Part shown: positions 1-6,523 of the stretch, in pieces
How positions within the stretch are numbered: the first letter of the stretch is position 1
Layout: every line of letters begins with the position of its first letter
Assembly (NCBI GenBank): GCA_003161205.1
Contig: PMOU01000590.1
Location: 1-9,276, forward strand
Length of the DNA: 9,276 bases
Origin: Actinomycetota bacterium
GTDB taxonomy: Bacteria > Actinomycetota > Actinomycetes > Streptosporangiales > Streptosporangiaceae
Reading direction: 5' to 3'
Notes under the pieces: model-generated
Databases searched by the model: none
Told to the model about the DNA's origin: nothing
What the model saw: only the letters and a program-made list of their open reading frames with translations
Program-made: the position numbers and the translations under genes

Positions 1-777
1 AACCGGCTGGACGCGGCCGTCTGCTGCGGGACTTCCGCGGTCTACCGGCGGGCCGCGCTGGAGCCTCAGGGCGGCCCGACACTCATCCCTTACGCCGAAG
101 ACGTGCACACCGGGCTTGATGTACGCCGGGCCGGCTTCTCCCTGGTCTACATCCCGGTCTTGCTCTCGACCGGAATCTGCCCGGATAACCTCGACGCGTT
201 CGTGCGGCAGCAATACCGCTGGTGCTCCGGAAACGTGGGCATCGTGTTCTCCAGGCGGCTGTGGTCGATCCCGATGGGGATTCCGGCCCGGTTGACATAC
301 ATCTCCGGCTTCTTGTACTACGCCTACACGGCTCTGCTGACGTTCTTCGGGCCTATCATCCCCGTCGTCATGCTGGCTTTTCTTCCCGGCCAGGTACGGC
401 TGCGGAACTTCATCGTCTTGCTCCCGGCGATGCTCACCGGCTTCGCGCTCTATCCCCTGTGGCACCGTGCCCGCTATGGGCCGCAGATCTGGCCGCTGGG
501 CATCGCCCGCGGCTGGGCGCATGTGTTCGCCATCTGGGATGGCGCCTGGGGCAAGTCGATGAGCTGGCAGCCGACCCGGACTCCCGGAAGTTCGCTGCGC
601 CGCTTCCGGATCGGGGTCAGGTGGTGGAGCGGCAGCATGGCCGTGTTGTGGCTGGCTCTGGCCATCTGGCGGATGGCGGCCCTTGGCTCTCCGCAGTTTG
701 CGGTCCTGTTGTTCTTCGGCGTGCTCAACCTCGCCGTCGTGAGCCGCGTGATCTTCCCCGGAGCCACGGCAGCATGA
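1..777 (+). CDS. GT2 cellulose-synthase-like processive glycosyltransferase, 3' part (5' end outside window)
   Basis: The frame is open from base 1 and the last 258 residues are present. It is the C-terminal half of a membrane-bound processive family 2 glycosyltransferase, an enzyme that polymerises sugar from a nucleotide-sugar donor and passes the chain through the membrane. Visible hallmarks are the GTSAVYRR strand (residues 10-17 of the visible part), the acidic pair E33-D34 in AEDVHTG (catalytic base region) and QQYRW at 70-74, the Q-x-x-R-W signature of processive synthases. Hydrophobic helices follow from about residue 98 to 250. The nucleotide-binding DD and DxD motifs lie upstream, outside the window. 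No PilZ domain follows the last helices, so cyclic-di-GMP control as in BcsA is not indicated. Its stop overlaps the start of the GH26 gene (ATGA), implying translational coupling. Family call is firm; the sugar polymerised is unknown. Confidence 0.93.
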   Translation, partial: NRLDAAVCCGTSAVYRRAALEPQGGPTLIPYAEDVHTGLDVRRAGFSLVYIPVLLSTGICPDNLDAFVRQQYRWCSGNVGIVFSRRLWSIPMGIPARLTYISGFLYYAYTALLTFFGPIIPVVMLAFLPGQVRLRNFIVLLPAMLTGFALYPLWHRARYGPQIWPLGIARGWAHVFAIWDGAWGKSMSWQPTRTPGSSLRRFRIGVRWWSGSMAVLWLALAIWRMAALGSPQFAVLLFFGVLNLAVVSRVIFPGATAA

Positions 778-1745
778 GATCGCGCCTGGTCATGATCCTG
801 GCTGTCGCGCTCGCAGCGGTTGCTGTTGGCGTGGCGGGTATCCGCCTCGCCAGGTCCTACCCCGCTCCCCCGCCGGCGGCCCATGCCACCCTCGCCACCC
901 AACAGGCCGCCTACCTAGGCGTTTACGAGCCTGGAGCACCACCCGCCTACGGCCCGATCGCGAGCTTCGCAGAGGTGGCCGGCAGGCAGCCAAATCTTGT
1001 TGAGTATTACAGCGGCTGGGCTGAGGCGTTCGATACGTCCTTCGCTCAGATGATGGACAAGCACGGCATGACCCCCTTCGTCCAGATCGATCCGACGGAC
1101 GCCTCGATCGCGCAGATCGCGTCCGGCGCCTACGACCCCTACCTGCGTGCGTATGCCGACAGCGTCCGCGACTTCCGGCATGCCGTCGTCATCGGCTTCG
1201 GGCACGAGATGAATGCCAGCTGGTACTCGTGGGGATACGGGCACGTCCCGCCCGCGACGTTCGTGGCGGCCTGGCAGCATATCGTGACGCTATTTAAAGG
1301 CGAGGGCGCGGAGAACGTCACCTGGCTGTGGACGGTTCAGGCGGACGAACCGAAGACCGGCCCGATCGCCTCATGGTGGCCCGGCGCGCAATACGTCACC
1401 TGGGTCGGCATCGACGGCTACTACTCCCACGCCTCCGACACCTTCAACAGCGTCTTCAGCAAGACCATCGCCCAGGTGCGGACGTTCACCAGCTGGCCGA
1501 TCCTGCTGTCGGAAACCGCCGTCGGAACCCAAGATGACCCGGTCCAGAACATCCAAAACCTGTTCAACGGCATGCTTCGCTCCAAAACACTCGGACTCGT
1601 GTGGTTCGACAAGGATCAGCAAGGCATGGGCGCCGACCAGCAGCAGGACGATCAGGACTGGCGACTCGAAGGGGACTTCCCGGCCGAGGCTTCGTTCCGT
1701 CTGGTCACGCGTGAGGACCTAACAGCAAACCCTCCCGCAGGCTAG
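774..1745 (+). CDS. Membrane-anchored or secreted GH26-type glycoside hydrolase (copy 1)
   Basis: A 323-residue protein. Residues 1-28 form a short basic start plus a hydrophobic helix, a signal peptide or signal anchor without a lipobox cysteine. A proline/alanine linker follows, then a single (beta/alpha)8-type catalytic domain from about residue 47. The acid/base glutamate is E145 in FGHEMNASWYSW and the nucleophile is E247 in ILLSETA; both fit family GH26, whose members mostly cleave beta-1,4-mannan, with some acting on other beta-glucans or xylans. WWPG and VGIDGYY (201-217) are further family-like stretches, and no carbohydrate-binding module is attached. The start is the ATG overlapping the GT2 stop; the frame is open further upstream, but that part lies inside the GT2 gene. 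Coupling to the synthase suggests a hydrolase that trims or releases the nascent polymer outside the membrane. The substrate is inferred from the family only. Confidence 0.92.
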   Translation: MRSRLVMILAVALAAVAVGVAGIRLARSYPAPPPAAHATLATQQAAYLGVYEPGAPPAYGPIASFAEVAGRQPNLVEYYSGWAEAFDTSFAQMMDKHGMTPFVQIDPTDASIAQIASGAYDPYLRAYADSVRDFRHAVVIGFGHEMNASWYSWGYGHVPPATFVAAWQHIVTLFKGEGAENVTWLWTVQADEPKTGPIASWWPGAQYVTWVGIDGYYSHASDTFNSVFSKTIAQVRTFTSWPILLSETAVGTQDDPVQNIQNLFNGMLRSKTLGLVWFDKDQQGMGADQQQDDQDWRLEGDFPAEASFRLVTREDLTANPPAG

Positions 1746-1756
1746 CCAAGGGCATC

Positions 1757-1812
1757 GGCACATGGACGGGATTGGCCAAATCGGACAGAACTCCCTAATA
1801 CGTACATGTGCC
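1757..1812. repeat. 8-bp perfect inverted repeat (GGCACATG ... CATGTGCC) 12 bp after the GH26 stop
   Basis: GGCACATG at 1757-1764 is matched by its exact reverse complement CATGTGCC at 1805-1812, with 40 nt between. Inside the loop lie two smaller palindromes, TTGGCCAA (1772-1779) and TACGTA (1799-1804). It could be two half-sites for a DNA-binding protein or the base of a weak RNA stem. The long loop and lack of a T-tract argue against a simple intrinsic terminator. Confidence 0.35.
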
Positions 1813-1872
1813 ACAAATACTCACCGTGCGCACTTAGTCGCTTATAGCCGATGGGACGCCAGCGTGCCCCCC

Positions 1873-1890
1873 TTTCCGCATTACCGGAAA
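1873..1890. repeat. 6-bp inverted repeat TTTCCG-N6-CGGAAA
   Basis: Arms at 1873-1878 and 1885-1890 are perfect reverse complements around the six bases CATTAC. The repeat sits at the boundary where composition drops to AT-rich sequence. Size and symmetry suit a dimeric regulator site, but the arms are short and chance is possible. Confidence 0.3.
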
Positions 1891-1973
1891 AATTATCAAA
1901 CAGTCCTCTTCTCGAGGAAAAAAACTGTATGTTTTTTGTAGGCAGTAACTTTGCCTTGGGGGGATTCAACTAC

Positions 1974-1983
1974 GTAACGTTAC
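1974..1983. repeat. 10-bp perfect palindrome GTAACGTTAC
   Basis: A gap-free palindrome in the AT-rich part of the intergenic region, 132 bp before the first possible GT-C start. A position close to the presumed promoter makes an operator plausible. No regulator is encoded in the window, so the binding protein, if any, is unknown. Confidence 0.3.
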
Positions 1984-2115
1984 ATGATAAATACCTTAAG
2001 CGAGTTGGAGCCACACGATGCCCCCAGCATTTCGTATACAACCTATGGGTTATTGTCAATGCGCCAAATCGGCGGATCCTCCTGCACCGCGGCCGACTGA
2101 AGGCATCCCCCCGAA

Positions 2116-3813
2116 ATGGCAGCCAGAAGCGCCGGCAGCTGCAGCCCGAGGGTGATCCGCAGCCAGCATTCGAGAGATGCCGGACGGTTCGGACATACGA
2201 ACGCTGTCGGGCAATTCGGAGTAGCCGGGCACCCGGTCAGCGTCAGGCTCGCACAAGCTGCGCCACTCACTGCTGTCAGGCAAGATCATGACGGCCAGGT
2301 GCAGATCTCAGGTCACGCGAGGCAACCTGGTGCGCGCAGCCGAGTACCCTCGCTATGGCCGCTTTTCGCGGTTCTAGCCGCCCAAATCATGCTGTCAGGC
2401 CGGCTTATCTGGTCTAACACGGCATACCAGGACGAGGCCCTTTACCTCCGGGCTGGACACATGGAATGGGCGCGGTGGCTGCACCAGGCACCCATCCCGA
2501 ACTTCCCCGCGTATTTCTCTGGGGCACCGGTCATCTACCCGCCACTTGGTGCTCTCGCGGACAGCGTCGGAGGCCTTGCTGCCGCCCGTATTTTGTCGCT
2601 GCTCTTCATGCTCGGAGTGACGAGCCTTCTGTGGGCCACCACAGTCCGGCTATACGGACAGCGGGCTGCGCTCCTCGCCACAGGATTGTTCGCTACCCTT
2701 GCTGGCACGCAGTTCCTCGGCGCCTTCGCGACCTTTGACGCGATGGCGCTGTTTCTGCTCGCCCTAGCCGCATGGCTAGGTGTCCGATCTACGGACTGTC
2801 AATTCCGGACGCGGACTGCCCTGCTTGCAGCCGCTGGCGTCAGCCTCGCCGCCGCCGACGCCACGAAGTACGCAACTGCCCTCTTTACTCCGGTAGTACT
2901 CGTGGTCGTGGCCATGGCCGTATGGCGCCAGCACGAGGGGACGGCGTGGCTTACGGCTCTGCTGACCCTGCTCTGCTCCTGGCTCGTGTCCGTCTTCGCC
3001 GCCATCTCCGCTGGCGGACGGGCTTACTGGCTGGGCATCACGGGGAGCACCCTGGCCCGGCCGCAGTCGGATGTCCCGACGACGACCGTTCTGCACTACG
3101 CGTATGTCTGGACCAGCCTGATTCTCATCCTCGCTGTCTTCGGTGCGGTGCTGGCCAGCCGCAGCAAATCACGGGGAAAATTCCTGCCTGCGGTCCTCGC
3201 GGCCGCCGCTCTGCTCGCCCCGGCTGAGCAGGTCAGGATCCACACCACCGTGAGCTTGCAGAAACATGTGGTATTCGGAGCCTGGTTCGCCGCCATCGCG
3301 GCGGGCTACGCGATGGCGCGCATCAGCAGAGTCGACCCGGGACGTGGCTGGGCAGCGGTCATGGCGCTGCCCATCGTGGCATCCACGCTCTTCGGCTCCC
3401 TGGGGCAGGCGGCCGGTCTCCATAACGCCTGGCCGAACGCCGCCCGTGTTGTCACGATCCTCCGCTCGGCGATTGATTCCCACCCGGGTAATTACCTGGC
3501 GGAAGACTACGATGTCGAGGCCTATTACCTACGCGCCGACGTTTCCTGGCAGCGCTGGTCCAGCACCGAATCCTTCAGCTACCGAGGGATAATTCCTGGG
3601 GCACCCTCGTATGCGGCCGCGCTCAACGCTCACTACTTCTCCCTCGTGATCCTCGACTTCGGGGGCACCGCGACTACAGATACCCAGGTCACTGCCGACA
3701 TGCGCCATGCGGGCGGCTACTTCGTCCTAGCCCGCACCGGCCTGTATACCATCTGGGCATCACGGGTGCCGATATCGAACCGGCCATCCGGGGGTAACCT
3801 TGTCCACTACTAA
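2116..3813 (+). CDS. Multi-pass GT-C (GT39/ArnT-like) membrane glycosyltransferase
   Basis: 565 residues from ATG 2116. From about residue 78 it is a multi-helix membrane protein. The first helix is followed by an acidic D106-E107 pair in NTAYQDEALYLRAG, the loop position where GT-C enzymes that use polyprenyl-phosphate sugars carry their catalytic acid. The family also shows YPPLGALADSVGGL (141-154) and the basic HTTVSLQKH segment (376-384) near the later helices. The last 110 or so residues look like a small soluble extracytoplasmic domain. It probably moves a lipid-linked sugar onto a glycan or protein outside the membrane. The first 75 residues are hydrophilic and feature-poor and ATG 2116 has no visible ribosome site; GTG 2299 in the same frame would leave a more usual 16-residue tail before helix 1. 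The 3' end overlaps the next gene by 14 nt. A clear relative forms the C-terminal part of the gene at 6698. Confidence 0.85.
   Translation: MAARSAGSCSPRVIRSQHSRDAGRFGHTNAVGQFGVAGHPVSVRLAQAAPLTAVRQDHDGQVQISGHARQPGARSRVPSLWPLFAVLAAQIMLSGRLIWSNTAYQDEALYLRAGHMEWARWLHQAPIPNFPAYFSGAPVIYPPLGALADSVGGLAAARILSLLFMLGVTSLLWATTVRLYGQRAALLATGLFATLAGTQFLGAFATFDAMALFLLALAAWLGVRSTDCQFRTRTALLAAAGVSLAAADATKYATALFTPVVLVVVAMAVWRQHEGTAWLTALLTLLCSWLVSVFAAISAGGRAYWLGITGSTLARPQSDVPTTTVLHYAYVWTSLILILAVFGAVLASRSKSRGKFLPAVLAAAALLAPAEQVRIHTTVSLQKHVVFGAWFAAIAAGYAMARISRVDPGRGWAAVMALPIVASTLFGSLGQAAGLHNAWPNAARVVTILRSAIDSHPGNYLAEDYDVEAYYLRADVSWQRWSSTESFSYRGIIPGAPSYAAALNAHYFSLVILDFGGTATTDTQVTADMRHAGGYFVLARTGLYTIWASRVPISNRPSGGNLVHY
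3790..3794 (+). promoter_or_regulatory. Shine-Dalgarno-like GGGGG supporting a TTG start
   Basis: A run of five G lies 5 nt before TTG 3800, inside the last codons of the GT-C gene. It is the main sequence support for this unusual start, since the first in-frame ATG is over 60 codons downstream, inside the second membrane helix. Confidence 0.4.
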
Positions 3814-5380
3814 ACCCCTGATCGGCGAGCAGGCGCAGAAAATCTACCTGCCACGGCCACCCAAGGACCGGGAAAAGTACAAGTACTTCGGCGGACCCCG
3901 TCGTCTGGTGTTCACATGGCTGCTAATCGCATCGGCCGGGGTACTGTACGGATATATACACGTGGCCGAGCGAGCCTGGCTTGTCACTCCGTTTATGTGG
4001 CTCCTTCTCATGGTCATGCTACCGCCAGTCGCAGTGAACTACTGGCTGCGAATGGGTCGCCCGCGGCTTACCCTCTCGGAGCACCAGGCCACTGTCGCCA
4101 GCTACCGGGAGCGCGGCGAGACGGTGGACGTTTTCCTGCCCAGCTGCGGTGAGCCGGTAGCGGTGCTTAAGAACACCTTCCGGTACGTCAGCAAAATGAG
4201 CTGGGGCGGCATCAAGACCGTTTATGTGCTCGATGACTCCGCCCGGGAGGAAGTACGCGACCTTGCCGATCATTACGACTTCCGGTACATCGTGCGTCCC
4301 GATCCCGGCGTAATGAAGAAGGCCGGAAACCTTACGTATGCTCTCAGCATCAGCTCCGGAGACTTCATCGTAGTAATCGACGCCGACTTCGCGGTCCGCT
4401 CAGATTTTCTTTACGAGACCATGCCATATTTCTCCGATCCTAAAGTCGGTATTATCCAGACAGCTCAGTATTTCGATGTCGGCCATCGAACAGTTTCCTA
4501 CATACAGCGCTATGCGGGAACACTGCAGAACATCTTCTTCCAGTTTATCCAGCCGTCCCGGGACCGATATCGGGCGGCAATTTGCGCTGGCACGAACCTC
4601 GTTTACCGCCGCGCTGCCGTCGTAGCTGCAGGCGGCTTCGCCTGGGTACCGATCGGCGAGGACGTGCACTCTGGCGTGAAACTGGCCTGGGCCGGGCAAG
4701 AGACCCGCTACCTGCCTCTTTGCCTGGCCACGGGCGTGGCGCCCATGGACTTCCCGTCGCTGGCAAATCAGCAAGCCCGCTGGTGCCGCTCGTCGATGCT
4801 GGTGATGCTCGATAAGTATTTCGTGGAGGCACCGTACGACTGGAAGCAACGATCTGCCTTCTGGGCAGCATTTCTCTACTACATGTCATCTGCTGCGCTA
4901 CTGATTGTCGGGCCTTTCCCGACGCTGACAATGATCTGGTTTTATCCGGGACTGGTCTATCCGCACAATTACCTGCCTCTGTTGCCCGCGCTCGCAGCCA
5001 CGCTTTTCGCGTTCCCGATGCTGAACCGCGGCTGGCGCCCGACTATTTACCGGGTATGCATGATCAACTCTTGCTGCCACATGTATGCCATCTGGTACGC
5101 GCTCCGGGGGCGTGTCGCCGAATGGGTCCCGACGGGCGCCTCGCCCGGCAAGGGACAGGTACCCGTGACGGTAAATCGGCTCCTCTGCAGCTGGATCGTG
5201 GTCTTTCAGGTGCTCCTCTGGTCGGGCCTAGCACTGCGGGTGCACCAATACGGCTGGCGCCCGTACTGGGCGACGGAGATCTTGGGCGGCGTGCAACTCT
5301 GGATGCTGGCGCCATTGCTGACTCCCAGCAAGGGAGTCTGGAAGCGAACCCAGTCTGGGGCCACGGAGATATCAGCATGA
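3800..5380 (+). CDS. GT2 cellulose-synthase-like processive polysaccharide synthase (complete)
   Basis: 526 residues, starting at TTG 3800 and overlapping the GT-C gene by 14 nt. Two N-terminal helices (about 36-53 and 62-80) are followed by a cytoplasmic GT-A domain with all four hallmarks of a processive synthase: D145-D146 in VLDDS, D194-x-D196 in VIDADF, E287-D288 in GEDVHSG, and QQARW at 324-328 (Q-x-x-R-W). C-terminal helices fill about 351-415 and 460-508, with the WVPTG stretch (442-446) on the cytoplasmic side between them. No PilZ domain is attached, unlike BcsA. It should build a beta-linked chain from a nucleotide sugar and extrude it. The length suits a bare synthase core. It lies between the GT-C transferase and the second GH26 gene, mirroring the GT2-GH26 pair at the left end; its last codons resemble the end of that first GT2. 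Product (cellulose-, mannan- or mixed-type) not determined. Confidence 0.93.
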   Translation: MSTTKPLIGEQAQKIYLPRPPKDREKYKYFGGPRRLVFTWLLIASAGVLYGYIHVAERAWLVTPFMWLLLMVMLPPVAVNYWLRMGRPRLTLSEHQATVASYRERGETVDVFLPSCGEPVAVLKNTFRYVSKMSWGGIKTVYVLDDSAREEVRDLADHYDFRYIVRPDPGVMKKAGNLTYALSISSGDFIVVIDADFAVRSDFLYETMPYFSDPKVGIIQTAQYFDVGHRTVSYIQRYAGTLQNIFFQFIQPSRDRYRAAICAGTNLVYRRAAVVAAGGFAWVPIGEDVHSGVKLAWAGQETRYLPLCLATGVAPMDFPSLANQQARWCRSSMLVMLDKYFVEAPYDWKQRSAFWAAFLYYMSSAALLIVGPFPTLTMIWFYPGLVYPHNYLPLLPALAATLFAFPMLNRGWRPTIYRVCMINSCCHMYAIWYALRGRVAEWVPTGASPGKGQVPVTVNRLLCSWIVVFQVLLWSGLALRVHQYGWRPYWATEILGGVQLWMLAPLLTPSKGVWKRTQSGATEISA

Positions 5381-5466
5381 AACGCCTGCCTGCCGACCCT
5401 ATTTCGGGGCTGGTGCCGGCCGCACAATATAACTACCGCGGGGTTACGGAAGGAATAAATTCATGA
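5377..5466 (+). CDS. Possible 29-residue small ORF bridging the GT2 and GH26 genes
   Basis: ATG 5377 overlaps the GT2 stop (ATGA, 5377-5380), and the TGA stop overlaps the start of the next GH26 gene (ATGA, 5463-5466). A good ribosome site, GGAG at 5365-5368, lies 8 nt before the ATG. The peptide begins MKRLPADPISG and ends GVTEGINS; it has no membrane helix, signal or recognised domain. The two nested overlaps and the ribosome site favour translation. Its role may be a real small protein or simply a ribosome shuttle coupling GH26 translation to the synthase. The ATG sits at the same place, relative to the GT2 end, as the GH26 start in the left-hand pair. It could also be a chance frame in an 82-bp spacer. 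Confidence 0.4.
   Translation: MKRLPADPISGLVPAAQYNYRGVTEGINS
5448..5454 (+). promoter_or_regulatory. Strong ribosome binding site GGAAGGA for the second GH26 gene
   Basis: GGAAGGA ends 8 nt before ATG 5463 and is the clearest Shine-Dalgarno sequence in the window. It fixes the start of the GH26 gene and lies inside the 29-residue small ORF. Confidence 0.75.
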
Positions 5467-6458
5467 AGCATCGTGGCGACAACGGGCGGAGGGGGCATGG
5501 AGGCCGGAAGGGTCACGGGAAGTCCTTGGCTATCGTCGTGGCCATTATTGCCGCGGCGGCGCTCGTAGCGGGTATTAGCCTCTACAACAAGTCCTCAGAC
5601 TCCATCGGGCCGCTACCGGTCAATCTTCCCACTACGCCTCAGTCCTATCTAGGGGTTTACGCGAATGGTGCCCCTGGATCGTATGACGGGGTGACTTCGT
5701 TCACGAATGTAACCGGAGCAAGACCGGATATAGCCATGTATTACAGTGGATGGTATGTGCCGTTCGAGACCAGCTTCGCTACCACCGCGGCCAAGAACGG
5801 TGCGGTGCCGCTGGTACAGATGAACCCGACCGGCATCAACATCGCCGAAATCGCAGCCGGCAAGTACGACGGCTATCTAAGTGCCTTCGCTGAGGCCGTC
5901 CGTGTTTACCATCATCCGGTCATCCTTAGTTTCGGCCACGAGATGAACGGTACCTGGTATAACTGGGGCTACAAGCAGACGTCCCCGGCTACCTTCGTTG
6001 CTGCGTGGCGGCATATAGTTACGCTGTTCCGTGCGCTCGGAGCCCGGAATGTGACATGGATGTGGACTGTCAACATCGTCGACGATACCCAGCAGGGCAC
6101 GATCCCTGCGCCGGCTCCATGGTGGCCTGGCAGCTCCTACGTCAACTGGGTCGGCATCGACGGTTACTACCTTCAGCCGACCTGGCAATTCGCCCCCTTG
6201 TTCGGGCCGACCATCGCCAAAGTACGGGAACTGACCAGCGATCCGATACTGATTGCCGAGACCGGGGCGACGGCCAGCTCAGGTCAGCCTGCGAAGATCG
6301 CCGACGCGTTCGCCGGCATTCACGATTACGGGTTGCTCGGATTCGTGTGGTTTGACGCGACAGACGCCACGGGGCAGGGCTTCGGCCTTAGCAGTCCGGC
6401 GGCTTTCGCCGCATTCCGCAAGGGCGCCGCCAGCACCTACACCAGGCCTGCGTCATGA
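5463..6458 (+). CDS. Membrane-anchored or secreted GH26-type glycoside hydrolase (copy 2)
   Basis: 331 residues. A 20-residue cytoplasmic head rich in Lys, Arg, His and Gly precedes one hydrophobic helix (about 21-41), best read as a signal anchor; no lipobox. The catalytic domain runs from about residue 61. Acid/base E160 lies in SFGHEMNGTWYNW and nucleophile E266 in ILIAETGAT, matching the GH26 pattern. It is a clear paralogue of the GH26 at 774: YLGVY, YYSGW, TFVAAW-HIVTLF and WVGIDGYY are shared in the same order. The C-terminus differs: the DWRLEGD stretch of copy 1 is absent and replaced by a shorter GFGLSSPAAF segment. Placement after a complete GT2 synthase suggests work on the polymer that synthase makes. 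Beta-mannanase is the commonest activity in the family, but specificity cannot be read here. Its stop overlaps another ATG (ATGA, 6455-6458). Confidence 0.92.
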   Translation: MKHRGDNGRRGHGGRKGHGKSLAIVVAIIAAAALVAGISLYNKSSDSIGPLPVNLPTTPQSYLGVYANGAPGSYDGVTSFTNVTGARPDIAMYYSGWYVPFETSFATTAAKNGAVPLVQMNPTGINIAEIAAGKYDGYLSAFAEAVRVYHHPVILSFGHEMNGTWYNWGYKQTSPATFVAAWRHIVTLFRALGARNVTWMWTVNIVDDTQQGTIPAPAPWWPGSSYVNWVGIDGYYLQPTWQFAPLFGPTIAKVRELTSDPILIAETGATASSGQPAKIADAFAGIHDYGLLGFVWFDATDATGQGFGLSSPAAFAAFRKGAASTYTRPAS

Positions 6459-6523
6459 ACGAGCGACCACTTCAGGTACCGAGGCGGAAGAAGGCGATCG
6501 GGAGGTTCGACGGCTTTGGCTGA
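6455..6523 (+). other. Short ATG frame overlapping the GH26 stop, in frame with the fusion gene but closed by TGA
   Basis: ATG 6455 overlaps the GH26 stop in the ATGA manner used elsewhere in this locus. The frame gives 22 codons (MNERPLQVPRRKK, then a short tail) and ends at TGA 6521-6523. Beyond that TGA the same frame stays open, without another stop, through the whole fusion gene to the window end. It may be a chance frame, a coupling leader, or the original start of the fusion gene cut off by a nonsense change. No ribosome site is evident. Confidence 0.2.

Larger units (their letters stand above)
1746..2115. promoter_or_regulatory. Intergenic, AT-rich probable control region
   Basis: No convincing gene is seen here. 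Bases 1881-2040 hold 66 G/C out of 160 (about 41%), far below the flanking genes, with runs of A (1918-1924) and T (1932-1937). Several inverted repeats lie within it and are listed separately. No clear -35/-10 pair stands out and no strong terminator with a U-tract follows the first GH26 gene, so both promoter and terminator are inferred from position and composition. It is the only long gap between the two groups of polysaccharide genes and the natural place for a promoter driving the run that begins with the GT-C gene. If that gene really starts at GTG 2299, the untranslated stretch would extend to 2298. Confidence 0.45.

Noticed and set aside
222..773. Upstream extension of the GH26 copy 1 frame, open back to an ATG at 222
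   Set aside because: This stretch lies inside the well-supported GT2 gene in another frame and its residues are Arg/His/Pro-rich without domain similarity; the signal peptide begins exactly at ATG 774.
1288..1296. CTATTTAAA inside GH26 copy 1 as a possible slippery frameshift site
   Set aside because: The codons are CTA-TTT-AAA in the zero frame, which is not the X-XXY-YYZ phase required, and the protein is intact across it.
1984..2100. 38-codon frame beginning MINTLSELEPHD
   Set aside because: Contains two TTA codons, rare in high-GC actinomycetes, no well-spaced ribosome site and no recognisable feature. Kept only as a note on the GT-C start.
1851..2291. 146-codon + strand frame across the AT-rich intergenic region
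   Set aside because: Composition shifts abruptly in its middle, it has no ribosome site and no recognisable domain, and it overlaps the GT-C gene.
4400..4849. 149-codon minus-strand frame opposite the second GT2
   Set aside because: Lies wholly over the catalytic core of a gene with all four GT2 motifs; antisense shadow.
1..5380. Canonical cellulose (bcs) operon or Streptomyces cslA-glxA locus
   Set aside because: No PilZ domain, BcsB, GH8 or GH6 cellulase, or galactose-oxidase-like GlxA is present; the hydrolase partners are GH26 type.
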